Assembly: GCA_030633015.1 (NCBI GenBank)
Contig: DAOVTR010000012.1
Location: 1 to 12,875 of the forward strand
DNA length: 12,875 nucleotides
From: Bdellovibrionales bacterium
GTDB lineage: Bacteria; Bdellovibrionota; Bacteriovoracia; Bacteriovoracales; Bacteriovoracaceae
Direction: 5' to 3'
Within the stretch, counting starts at the first letter, position 1. The number at the start of each line of letters is the position of its first letter. Both the position numbers and the translations under genes were made by a program. The notes below the pieces were generated by a model. The model was not told the origin of the DNA, ran no database searches, and worked only from the letters and a program-made list of their open reading frames with translations. Shown in pieces: positions 1 to 5,820 of the stretch.

Positions 1-172
1 ATTGAACTTCTTCCTTTGATGTCACATCACACGGAATAGTTAAAACACCTGGAATTTGTATAGGGGTAGTATAGTAGGTACCTACTACTTTATAATCTTT
101 TTTGAAAAAGTCAGCTAAATTTGACCCTACAAAAGAGCTTATTCCAAAAATCAATATTGTTTTCTTTGTCAT
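1..172 (-). CDS. Partial NAD(P)-binding sugar epimerase/reductase-like protein (N-terminus only)
   Basis: Reading leftwards from the ATG at 172-170, an open frame of 57 codons runs off the left edge. The N-terminus begins MTKKTILIFG and then has the glycine-rich turn GISSFVGSNL (about residues 10-19). It continues to an acidic stretch ending CDVTSKEEV (about 48-56). This is the beta-alpha-beta start of a Rossmann fold as found in extended short-chain dehydrogenases of the NAD-dependent epimerase/dehydratase and dTDP-4-dehydrorhamnose reductase type. Those enzymes act on nucleotide sugars in the cytoplasm. Only the cofactor-binding start is present, so the substrate cannot be named. The flagellin terminator ends 30 nt upstream, so the gene probably has its own promoter or relies on read-through. 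The ribosome site is weak: GGTAG lies about 10 nt before the ATG. Confidence 0.62.
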   Translation of the reverse strand, partial: MTKKTILIFGISSFVGSNLADFFKKDYKVVGTYYTTPIQIPGVLTIPCDVTSKEEVQ

Positions 173-194
173 ATATAATAAATCTACCAAATAA

Positions 195-232
195 ATAAAA
201 ATGTGCCCATGCTTTATTCAAAGCATAGGCAC
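195..232 (-). terminator. Intrinsic terminator after the flagellin gene
   Basis: Arms 203-215 and 220-232 form a 13-position stem with one mismatch (208/227) and a 4-nt loop (216-219). On the minus strand the stem is followed by an AU-rich run, ATTTTTATTTATTT, at 202-189. It lies 14 nt after the flagellin stop codon, the expected place for a rho-independent terminator. The tail is interrupted by A residues, so some read-through into the next gene is possible. Confidence 0.75.
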
Positions 233-245
233 AAAAGTAAAATAA

Positions 246-1079
246 TTATCCAATCAATTTCAAGGCTGTTGCTGGAAACTGGTTTGCTTGGGCCAGAACC
301 GATGTTCCTGCTTGTATAAGGATGTTCTTCCTTGCCAACTCAGCCGTTTCGCTGGCAACATCCACATCTCTAATTCTAGAATTAGCGGCACTAAGATTTT
401 CATCACTGATACTAAGATTATTGGCAGTAGATGTAAGTCTATTTTGAATAGCTCCCAAATTTGCCCTAATCCCATTGACCTGTACAAGCGCATCATCCAA
501 CTTTTCAAGTGAGAGCTGAGCTCCCTCTTTTGTTGTAACAGCCTCTGATGCAAGTCCCAAATTCGTAAGAGTTGAGTCTGCAAAAGATCCATCATAATGC
601 AACCGATCGAGTATCGGATCATTTTTAATACCGATTTGAAACTCCAACAATCCGCCTGAACCATCAAGTAACTTGGTCCCATTAAATTCTGCAGATTGAG
701 AAATTCTATCGAGTTCCTGTTTAAGTTGTTGGAACTCAATATCGGAAAATCCTCGTTCCGTTTTTCCGACCGTATCAGATGCAGCTTGTACTGAAAGTTC
801 TCGTAATCGTATAATGATGTTCGAAATTTCACTCAAGCCCCCCTCGGCCGTTTGTATTAAAGAGATGGCATCCCCGGCATTTCTTTTTGCCTGCCTTATC
901 CCTCTAATTTGCGCTCTCAAGTTTTCACTAATTGCTAAACCTGCAGCGTCATCTCCACTTCTTGTAATCCTCTGTCCTGATGACATTTTTCTCAAACTAT
1001 CATTAAGACTTCTAGTTGTATTTCCTAGCGCACGTTGTGCTGATAACGACGCAACGTTCGTGTTTATTCTTAAACCCAT
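246..1079 (-). CDS. fliC: Flagellin (277 aa, downstream paralogue)
   Basis: Structural subunit of the flagellar filament, exported by the flagellar type III apparatus and polymerised at the filament tip. The N-terminal D0/D1 region starts MGLRINTNVASLSAQR and contains SSGQRITRSGDDAAGLAISE (33-52). The D1 helix carries RLRELSVQAASD (91-102), the segment that in many flagellins is seen by TLR5. The C-terminal D1/D0 helices run from LGAIQNRL through AANSRIRD to QAGTSVLAQANQFP (256-269). The short centre, about residues 140-190, shows that the variable D2/D3 domains are absent, as in Bdellovibrio flagellins. There is no cysteine. The gene is 212 nt downstream of a paralogue and ends at a terminator. 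Its SD, GAGGGAG, ends 6 nt before the ATG. A tiny ORF with a better SD sits just upstream. Locally the gene is more GC-rich than its paralogue, about 52% in 841-900. Which numbered fliC copy it is cannot be told. Confidence 0.95.
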   Translation of the reverse strand: MGLRINTNVASLSAQRALGNTTRSLNDSLRKMSSGQRITRSGDDAAGLAISENLRAQIRGIRQAKRNAGDAISLIQTAEGGLSEISNIIIRLRELSVQAASDTVGKTERGFSDIEFQQLKQELDRISQSAEFNGTKLLDGSGGLLEFQIGIKNDPILDRLHYDGSFADSTLTNLGLASEAVTTKEGAQLSLEKLDDALVQVNGIRANLGAIQNRLTSTANNLSISDENLSAANSRIRDVDVASETAELARKNILIQAGTSVLAQANQFPATALKLIG

Positions 1080-1081
1080 AA

Positions 1082-1111
1082 TTAACTCCCTCTAAACATC
1101 TCTTACCTCCT
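1082..1111 (-). promoter_or_regulatory. Flagellin leader mini-ORF (MFRGS) with strong ribosome site
   Basis: On the minus strand a full AGGAGGT (1111-1105) stands 5 nt before an ATG at 1099-1097. The ATG opens a five-codon frame, Met-Phe-Arg-Gly-Ser-stop (TAA at 1084-1082). The stop ends 2 nt before the flagellin ATG (1079). The flagellin's own SD lies inside this mini-ORF, so ribosomes on it would cover or deliver themselves to the flagellin start. The sequence facts are direct. A regulatory role by re-initiation, coupling or decoy is inference. The alternative is that AGGAGGT is just an extra upstream SD or a CsrA site. Confidence 0.4.
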
Positions 1112-1237
1112 GTAAATTATTCGGACTTACTGTCCTATCAAATTAATATTATAAATTCCTAAAACCAAATAATTATTTTACATATATCAAAAACTAAAAC
1201 GTCCAACAGTTGCAGCTAATCAAACGTTTCACCTAAC

Positions 1238-1268
1238 TTATCCATCTTTTAAAAACATAAATCCTCCT
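1238..1268 (-). promoter_or_regulatory. Orphan Shine-Dalgarno and six-codon ORF between the flagellin genes
   Basis: AGGAGGA (1268-1262) is followed 3 nt later by an ATG (1258-1256). The frame reads Met-Phe-Leu-Lys-Asp-Gly-stop (TAA at 1240-1238). It begins 33 nt after the stop codon of the upstream flagellin. The AGGAGGATT-n-ATG layout resembles the real start of the 1292-2140 flagellin, so it may be the relic start of a lost tandem copy. It may also be a second leader peptide. Neither reading is proven. Confidence 0.25.
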
Positions 1269-1291
1269 GATTTTATTTATTCCTCTTCTAA

Positions 1292-2140
1292 TTACATTTG
1301 CGCAGCAGATGAAATAAGCTGTAACGCATTCTTTGAATAAGAGTTCGCCTGGGCCAAAACTGAAGTACCCGCCTGAACAAGAATATTATTCTTTGTCAGT
1401 TCTGCAGTCTGTTTAGCAATGTCAGTATCTCTTACTCGAGAATTTGCTGCTGCTAAATTTTCTACGCTTACGTTAATATTATTAATAGTAGATTGTAATC
1501 TGTTTTGAAGAGCACCAAAATCGGCCCTAATTCCCGAAACAGATATAATTGCCTGATCAATCGCTGATAATGAATTCTGTGAAGAAATTTTATCTGCAAC
1601 TGAGGCAAGATTTAGTCCAAGAGCTGCTACGTTTACATCTGCACTTGAAGCATCAAAAGTTAATCTATCTGTTATTGGATCATTTCTAGTTCCAATTTGT
1701 ATATCAAACACGGCTCCAGTTCCATTTAATAGTGGTACTCTATTAAACTCTGTTGAGTTTGCAATTCGATCAACTTCTGAAGTTAATTGTTCAAATTCAA
1801 CATTCAAAAACTTTCGTTCTGTGTTTCCAATAGTGTCTGAAGCTGCTTGTACCGCAAGCTCTCGCAATCTAATTAAAATATTAGATACTTCAGAAAGTGC
1901 ACCCTCAGCAATTTGAACTAAAGAAATACCATCCTCGGCGTTTCTTCCTGCTTGTCCAAGACCTCTAATTTGTGCTTTTAAATTTTCAGAAATTGCCAAA
2001 CCTGCAGCATCATCTCCAGCACGGTTTATCCGTTCACCAGAAGATAATTTCTCCAAAGTTTGATCCATCGCCAGACGCGTTTTTCCCAAGTTCCTTTGGG
2101 CATTAAGCGAGGCTACATTTGTATTGATTCGAAGTCCCAT
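1292..2140 (-). CDS. fliC: Flagellin (282 aa, upstream paralogue)
   Basis: Second flagellar filament subunit, closely similar to the 246-1079 product at both ends. It starts MGLRINTNVASLNAQR, followed by LSSGERINRAGDDAAGLAIS (32-51), RLRELAVQAASD (91-102), LGLNLAS (174-180) in the short middle, and QAGTSVLAQAN (256-266). D2/D3 are missing, as in other compact flagellins. It differs in running past the usual Leu-Gln-Leu-Ile end with SSAAQM, a six-residue tail that could slightly change filament packing. The start is secure: AAGGAGGA (2152-2145) lies 4 nt before the ATG. No clear terminator follows, so transcription may continue into the second flagellin and end at 203-232. The two genes would allow a mixed filament, as is known for Bdellovibrio with its several FliC proteins. 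The upstream leader is dense in GGA motifs. Confidence 0.95.
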   Translation of the reverse strand: MGLRINTNVASLNAQRNLGKTRLAMDQTLEKLSSGERINRAGDDAAGLAISENLKAQIRGLGQAGRNAEDGISLVQIAEGALSEVSNILIRLRELAVQAASDTIGNTERKFLNVEFEQLTSEVDRIANSTEFNRVPLLNGTGAVFDIQIGTRNDPITDRLTFDASSADVNVAALGLNLASVADKISSQNSLSAIDQAIISVSGIRADFGALQNRLQSTINNINVSVENLAAANSRVRDTDIAKQTAELTKNNILVQAGTSVLAQANSYSKNALQLISSAAQM

Positions 2141-2144
2141 ACAA

Positions 2145-2225
2145 TCCTCCTTGATAATTGGGTCTGATAAGATTCCTTCCTATCAGAGAACTTTTATAAG
2201 AATAAATTTATTCCTACAAAACTCC
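2145..2225 (-). promoter_or_regulatory. GGA-rich flagellin leader with hairpin (candidate CsrA target)
   Basis: Within 81 nt upstream of the flagellin ATG the minus strand holds six GGA motifs. TCC lies on the plus strand at 2145, 2148, 2174, 2178, 2212 and 2223. Two of the six are in the SD. Two more are in the loop of a 7-bp hairpin with arms TCTGATA 2163-2169 and TATCAGA 2181-2187; the RNA loop is GGAAGGAAUCU. In Bacillus, CsrA represses flagellin (hag) by binding one site at the SD and another in an upstream hairpin, antagonised by FliW. The arrangement here is similar. That CsrA binds is inference; neither csrA nor fliW is in the window. Confidence 0.42.
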
Positions 2226-2259
2226 TTCTACCTACTGATCGAATTTAATTTAATCTTCT

Positions 2260-2289
2260 TGATCGATTTTTTTTATTTGACAAACTTTA
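2260..2289 (-). promoter_or_regulatory. Possible FliA (sigma-28) type flagellin promoter, non-standard spacing
   Basis: The minus strand has TAAAGTTT at 2289-2282, identical to the sigma-28 -35 consensus. ATCGATCA at 2267-2260 shares the CGAT core of the GCCGATAA -10. The gap between the boxes is 14 nt, not the usual 11, so the match is imperfect. Transcription from here would give a leader of about 110 nt that includes the GGA-rich region. A second TGATCGA lies at 2236-2242 on the plus strand, 24 bp away. Confidence 0.3.
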
Positions 2290-2356
2290 GCAAAACCGGC
2301 GGCACAACTGACCCAACTGGCTGTTTTTAAAAGGGTTTTTTGTGAGGAAAATTTTT

Positions 2357-2376
2357 CCATAACATTCCATAACATT
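2357..2376. repeat. Tandem decamer CCATAACATT x2
   Basis: CCATAACATT occurs at 2357-2366 and again directly at 2367-2376. It runs into the left arm of the neighbouring inverted repeat. A shorter symmetric element, GGAAAA-T-TTTTCC, overlaps it at 2346-2358. Its place between divergent transcription units suggests a binding site, but the region is very AT-rich. Confidence 0.45.
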
Positions 2377-2405
2377 CATTATAATCAAAATTAATTATAA
2401 TGAAT
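2374..2405. repeat. Perfect 12-bp inverted repeat in the fliC/acetyltransferase intergenic region
   Basis: Arm ATTCATTATAAT (2374-2385) and its exact reverse complement ATTATAATGAAT (2394-2405) are separated by 8 bp, about 20 bp centre to centre. Each arm holds a TATAAT or ATTATA hexamer, so -10-like elements exist in both directions. The plus-strand copy at 2396-2401 would start an mRNA about 30 nt before the acetyltransferase ATG. No good -35 is seen. It may be an operator or an overlapping divergent promoter. Confidence 0.5.
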
Positions 2406-2437
2406 TTAAATGTAGTAACTAATAAATTAAAAAAAAC

Positions 2438-3475
2438 ATGGAAATAAAGCTCTCAGACAATTTTACTCTTACCAATTTAAAAACCTATCCGAATAAGTTT
2501 GAAGAAACCATCTCTTTAATTGAAAAAGCTTTCGACTACAATCCATCAAATAAATTTGAAGTTGATTTTTATCCATTAATTAATAAAACAAACTTTGAAA
2601 ATAATATTATCATTATAGACAATAATTCTCTTAAAGTGATTGCTCATACTGGAATACAAGAAAGAGTTCTTGCTTATCAAGACAAAACGACTTCTGTTGG
2701 ATTAATTGGCGGCATTGCCGTTGATAGAGAGATGAGAGGACAGGGATTATTTAAAATTCTTTTTAACTATATCATTGATACTTATACAAATGATTTTTCA
2801 ATGTTAATTCTTTGGAGCGATTTAAATAAATTATATGAAAAATTTGGATTTGCTCAAGCTGGAATTCAATATCAAAGTGGCAACAATAATCTTTCTCCTA
2901 AGATAAAAGAGTTATTTAAAAAGACTACTTGGGAATTACTAAGTCCAGATGAATTTAAATCACTAAAAGCACTATTTAACAAACAAGAAAACAATATAAC
3001 CCTTTTGCGAGACGATCATGACTGGGAAAATATAAAAAAGATAACATCAGTAGATCTTTATATAAAAAACAATGAGCAGACAATAAGTTCATATTTTTTA
3101 ATCAATAAAGGACAAGATTTAACCAATATTATTCATGAATATTATCTTGAAAAAAGCATAGATATAAGATTAAGAAATGATTTTTTTAACTGCAAAGTTT
3201 GGCATTCAACTCCCTTTCATAAAAATGAATTATCTTTATATGTAGGACTGTTTAAAATTGCCAACCCTAACCTCTTTTCAAACTTCATAGCAGAGTTTTA
3301 TAATTTAAATATTAAAATAATTAAATTTGACAATAACAACATTAAAATTTCTTTAGATAATGTATTACATGATTTTTCAACAACAGATTTCTTTCAAACT
3401 TTTTTAGGTCCCAATAAAGATGAACTTATAAAAAACATTCCGAATATTATCTTTTACGGCGTTGACAGTGTCTAA
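2438..3475 (+). CDS. GNAT-family N-acetyltransferase with extra C-terminal domain
   Basis: Predicted cytoplasmic enzyme that moves the acetyl group of acetyl-CoA to an amine; the acceptor is unknown. The GNAT core covers about residues 1-150. Beta-4 plus motif A reads GLIGGIAVDREMRGQGLFK (88-106), with the pyrophosphate-binding loop R-G-Q-G at 100-103. Motif B is LYEKFGF (132-138), followed by the usual Gly after the beta-bulge. At 345 residues it is about twice a minimal GNAT protein. Residues 150-345 show no motif I recognise and could be a second, decayed GNAT-like or substrate-binding domain. The ATG follows an A-run with no Shine-Dalgarno site. The gene converges on aarF with a 4-nt gap and no visible terminator, so the two transcripts probably overlap at their 3' ends. 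Confidence 0.85.
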   Translation: MEIKLSDNFTLTNLKTYPNKFEETISLIEKAFDYNPSNKFEVDFYPLINKTNFENNIIIIDNNSLKVIAHTGIQERVLAYQDKTTSVGLIGGIAVDREMRGQGLFKILFNYIIDTYTNDFSMLILWSDLNKLYEKFGFAQAGIQYQSGNNNLSPKIKELFKKTTWELLSPDEFKSLKALFNKQENNITLLRDDHDWENIKKITSVDLYIKNNEQTISSYFLINKGQDLTNIIHEYYLEKSIDIRLRNDFFNCKVWHSTPFHKNELSLYVGLFKIANPNLFSNFIAEFYNLNIKIIKFDNNNIKISLDNVLHDFSTTDFFQTFLGPNKDELIKNIPNIIFYGVDSV

Positions 3476-3479
3476 GGAT

Positions 3480-5210
3480 TTACCACTTTACTCTATTTTT
3501 TTTGATAAATCTTAATGACATAAACAAAATAAAAATCCCTATGGCCCAAAAAATCCATGATAAGGCATTGATCTCTCTCCAGTTTTCTATTAAAACAGCG
3601 TCAGTAGATAACACTCCGCTAATGATAAAAACAGATGAAACAATACAAAGTGCTAAAAAAACCAATCCAACAAAAAGCTTATCTGCATTAACATCTAAGT
3701 TTTTATGATTAATATCAAAAACATAACCATTTTTTGACCAAATTTTTAAAAACCATTTTATATGCCTTGGGATAATTCTTACTGATGAAATAACATCCTT
3801 ACTTGCCCAAAGTCCTTCTTCTAATAGATCGTCAACATCCAAAGACTGTTTTAATATCCCTCTAATATCTGTATCCAAAAGCTCATATACGTTAATATCA
3901 AAGCCTATAGATTTTGCTACTCCATCTAAAGTAAATAACGCCCTAAAAACTATAAACCATTCTCTTGGAAGATATAGTTCATGCTTAGTTAAGCTTTTAA
4001 TTATAATTTGCATTACTTGAGAAAAATTAATTTGAGAAACTGTTAAGCCCATATAAGGTGACAGTGCCAATCTTACTTCTCCAATTAATTCATCAACATC
4101 AGGAATTGTTTCATACTCAGCAACATCTAAAAATTCATATATTAAATGTTCATAATTATATGTCGTAATAGAATAAATAATTGAAGAAAAATTTAGTCTT
4201 GATTTTTTTCCTAGCGATCCCATTAAACCAAAATCAATCAGTGCAATTTGCCCATTATCAAGATAAAAGAGGTTTCCTCCATGTAAATCTGCATGAAAAA
4301 AACCATCTTGTAAAAATGTACGAACAAAAATGCTTACAGCTTTTTCAATTTTAGGATGTACTTCATCTTTTTTTTCTATAATTTTATTTTGATCTGAAAA
4401 TGCAATTCCATTTATTCTTTCAATTACCAAAAGATCTTCTGAAGAAAAATCATCAAAAACAGTCGGAATATAAATAATTTCTTCATCGTCATGTTCTATT
4501 ATATTTTCTTTTAATCTTTTACCATTCATGGCCTCAATATTAAAATTAACTTCAGAATGTAAACTTGCAGCAAAATCTTCTACTACTCTTTTTATTCCAA
4601 GAATTTTTATTTCATCACTGATTTTTTCCAACTGACCTGATAAAAATAAAATAACTGATACGTCATTTTCAATTTGCTTAATAATATTAGGTCGCCTAAC
4701 TTTAATTACAACCTCTTCACCTGTTTTTAAAACCCCAGAGTAGACGACACCAATTGATGCATGGCCTATAGGTTGAGTGTCAATTCTTTCAAAAACTTCA
4801 TCAATTTTTTTTCCTAATGATTTTTCTATGCATTTAATACCATCTTCATATGCAATTGGTTTTACCTTATCCCTGAGATAACTCATCTCCCGAATAAAAG
4901 ATTTGTCAAAAATATCAATCCTTGTACTTAAAAGTTGACCAAATTTAATAAACACAGGGCCAAGCTCTTCAAAAGTTTTTCTAAGGCGATAACCAACAAC
5001 TTGCCCTAAATCTTCTGCACCTCGCGACAAACGGTCCTTTTTAAGTAGAATAGTTGATCTAGGAAGAACAAAATTAGGAATTTTTGATGAAATTCCTCTA
5101 GTTATAAACTCAGCAAAACCATTTCTAGCAAAAATAACAACAATTTCACGCAACCGACCAACATTTCTTATGGTCTTTGTCACAACAATGCTTGTTTTCA
5201 CGATATCCAT
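3480..5210 (-). CDS. AarF/ABC1/UbiB-family atypical kinase, C-terminal membrane anchor
   Basis: Member of the UbiB/ADCK protein-kinase-like family, which supports isoprenoid-quinone or membrane-lipid metabolism through ATP binding/ATPase activity. All main landmarks are visible. These are the family-specific KxGQ motif in FIKFGQLLSTR (87-97), the Ala-rich loop HASIGVVYSG (150-159), the ATP lysine in VVIKV (167-171), catalytic-loop FFHADLHGGN (304-313), and DFG (327-329). Two hydrophobic segments near the end (about 513-532 and 549-568) match the UbiB membrane anchor. At 576 residues the length fits. One diagnostic motif is changed: the usual E-x-D reads E-V-N (220-222). Its SD, AAGGAA, lies 8 nt before the ATG. 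No ubiquinone gene is nearby, so ubiB itself is not asserted. It diverges from the 5312 gene across an operator-like palindrome. Confidence 0.92.
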   Translation of the reverse strand: MDIVKTSIVVTKTIRNVGRLREIVVIFARNGFAEFITRGISSKIPNFVLPRSTILLKKDRLSRGAEDLGQVVGYRLRKTFEELGPVFIKFGQLLSTRIDIFDKSFIREMSYLRDKVKPIAYEDGIKCIEKSLGKKIDEVFERIDTQPIGHASIGVVYSGVLKTGEEVVIKVRRPNIIKQIENDVSVILFLSGQLEKISDEIKILGIKRVVEDFAASLHSEVNFNIEAMNGKRLKENIIEHDDEEIIYIPTVFDDFSSEDLLVIERINGIAFSDQNKIIEKKDEVHPKIEKAVSIFVRTFLQDGFFHADLHGGNLFYLDNGQIALIDFGLMGSLGKKSRLNFSSIIYSITTYNYEHLIYEFLDVAEYETIPDVDELIGEVRLALSPYMGLTVSQINFSQVMQIIIKSLTKHELYLPREWFIVFRALFTLDGVAKSIGFDINVYELLDTDIRGILKQSLDVDDLLEEGLWASKDVISSVRIIPRHIKWFLKIWSKNGYVFDINHKNLDVNADKLFVGLVFLALCIVSSVFIISGVLSTDAVLIENWREINALSWIFWAIGIFILFMSLRFIKKNRVKW

Positions 5211-5248
5211 AAAGTAAATTCCTTAACTATTAAAAATATGATTTTATA

Positions 5249-5287
5249 TGGTAGAATTAGTTTATATAAAAATCACTAATTCTACCA
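5249..5287. repeat. Perfect 13-bp inverted repeat around an AT palindrome in a divergent promoter region
   Basis: TGGTAGAATTAGT (5249-5261) and its exact reverse complement ACTAATTCTACCA (5275-5287) flank a 13-nt spacer. Centre to centre is 26 bp, about two and a half helical turns. The palindrome TTTATATAAA (5261-5270) overlaps the end of the left arm and fills most of the spacer. It gives a -10-like TATAAA on both strands. The element lies in the 101-bp gap between aarF and the 5312 gene. It could be an operator for a dimeric repressor or, if transcribed, a 13-bp stem-loop. The -35 regions are poor. Confidence 0.7.
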
Positions 5288-5311
5288 GAATATTAACAAA
5301 CAGGGTATATT

Positions 5312-5818
5312 TTGAGTAAAGCCATTTTTATTATTATTATAATTTGTAGTTTTCACTCTCGTTTTATATTTGCTGCAAAAACTTGTAGTCGTATTGCTCG
5401 TATAAACTATCAAGAAATACTTATTGACACTAATTCGACACAAAAAGGAGAAGGTCTAAGGTACCATTTAGCAAAAGATCCAAAGGCCCTAATGTATCTC
5501 GATCTCTACCAAGAGGGATCTAAAACAAAATTAACAAGCACAATATTGGGAACTTTGAGCACCTTGTTAATTACGGCCGGTCTATTTACTAATAAATCAA
5601 GTAGTGGTAGAGATTCTCTATTTATTGGAGGAGCTTCGTTTATGGCCCTGAATTTTTTAGTTGCAAATACCCTAGACCATAAAAATGAATCTAATCTTAC
5701 TCGAGCAATTGATGAATATAACAAAAGAAATTTACCTCATATTGAATTTAATCCTAATTCAAATACAAAGAAAACAGGTGGTAAAAGTTTTTTAATAAAC
5801 TTTAGAAAGGAATTTTAA
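5312..5818 (+). CDS. Small exported or membrane protein of unknown function (TTG start)
   Basis: I do not recognise a named family. Translation from the TTG at 5312 gives a hydrophobic N-terminus MSKAIFIIIIICSFHSRFIF ending in AAK, a likely signal peptide cut near residue 22. The first in-frame ATG is only at codon 61, so TTG is the believable start; CAGGG lies 7 nt before it. A hydrophobic pair at about 74-93 and 102-120, split by a Gly/Ser/Asp-containing turn, looks like a membrane hairpin. After it comes an AIDEYNKRN segment (132-140) and a short basic tail. The protein is 168 residues long. It heads a probable three-gene unit with the Cys-rich protein (2-nt gap) and greA. It diverges from aarF. 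Confidence 0.72.
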   Translation: MSKAIFIIIIICSFHSRFIFAAKTCSRIARINYQEILIDTNSTQKGEGLRYHLAKDPKALMYLDLYQEGSKTKLTSTILGTLSTLLITAGLFTNKSSSGRDSLFIGGASFMALNFLVANTLDHKNESNLTRAIDEYNKRNLPHIEFNPNSNTKKTGGKSFLINFRKEF

Positions 5819-5820
5819 GC

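Noticed and set aside
260..832. 190-codon minus-strand frame inside the downstream flagellin gene
   Set aside because: It lies in another frame of a clear flagellin, and its product shows no domain. It is a shadow of the real gene.
2283..2305. Sigma-54 promoter in the GC-rich patch before the flagellins
   Set aside because: GGCAC is present on the plus strand but is not followed by TTGC at the right distance. On the minus strand the GG and GC elements are 4 nt apart instead of 10.
2124..2330. Plus-strand 68-codon open frame upstream of the acetyltransferase
   Set aside because: It covers the flagellin start and its regulatory leader, has low-complexity Phe/Ile/Leu composition and no ribosome site. 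It is best seen as a chance frame in AT-rich non-coding DNA.
5045..5056. Another copy of the 13-bp palindrome half-site inside aarF (AGTAGAATAGTT)
   Set aside because: It matches only part of the arm with a missing base, lies within coding sequence and has no partner arm. Probably chance.
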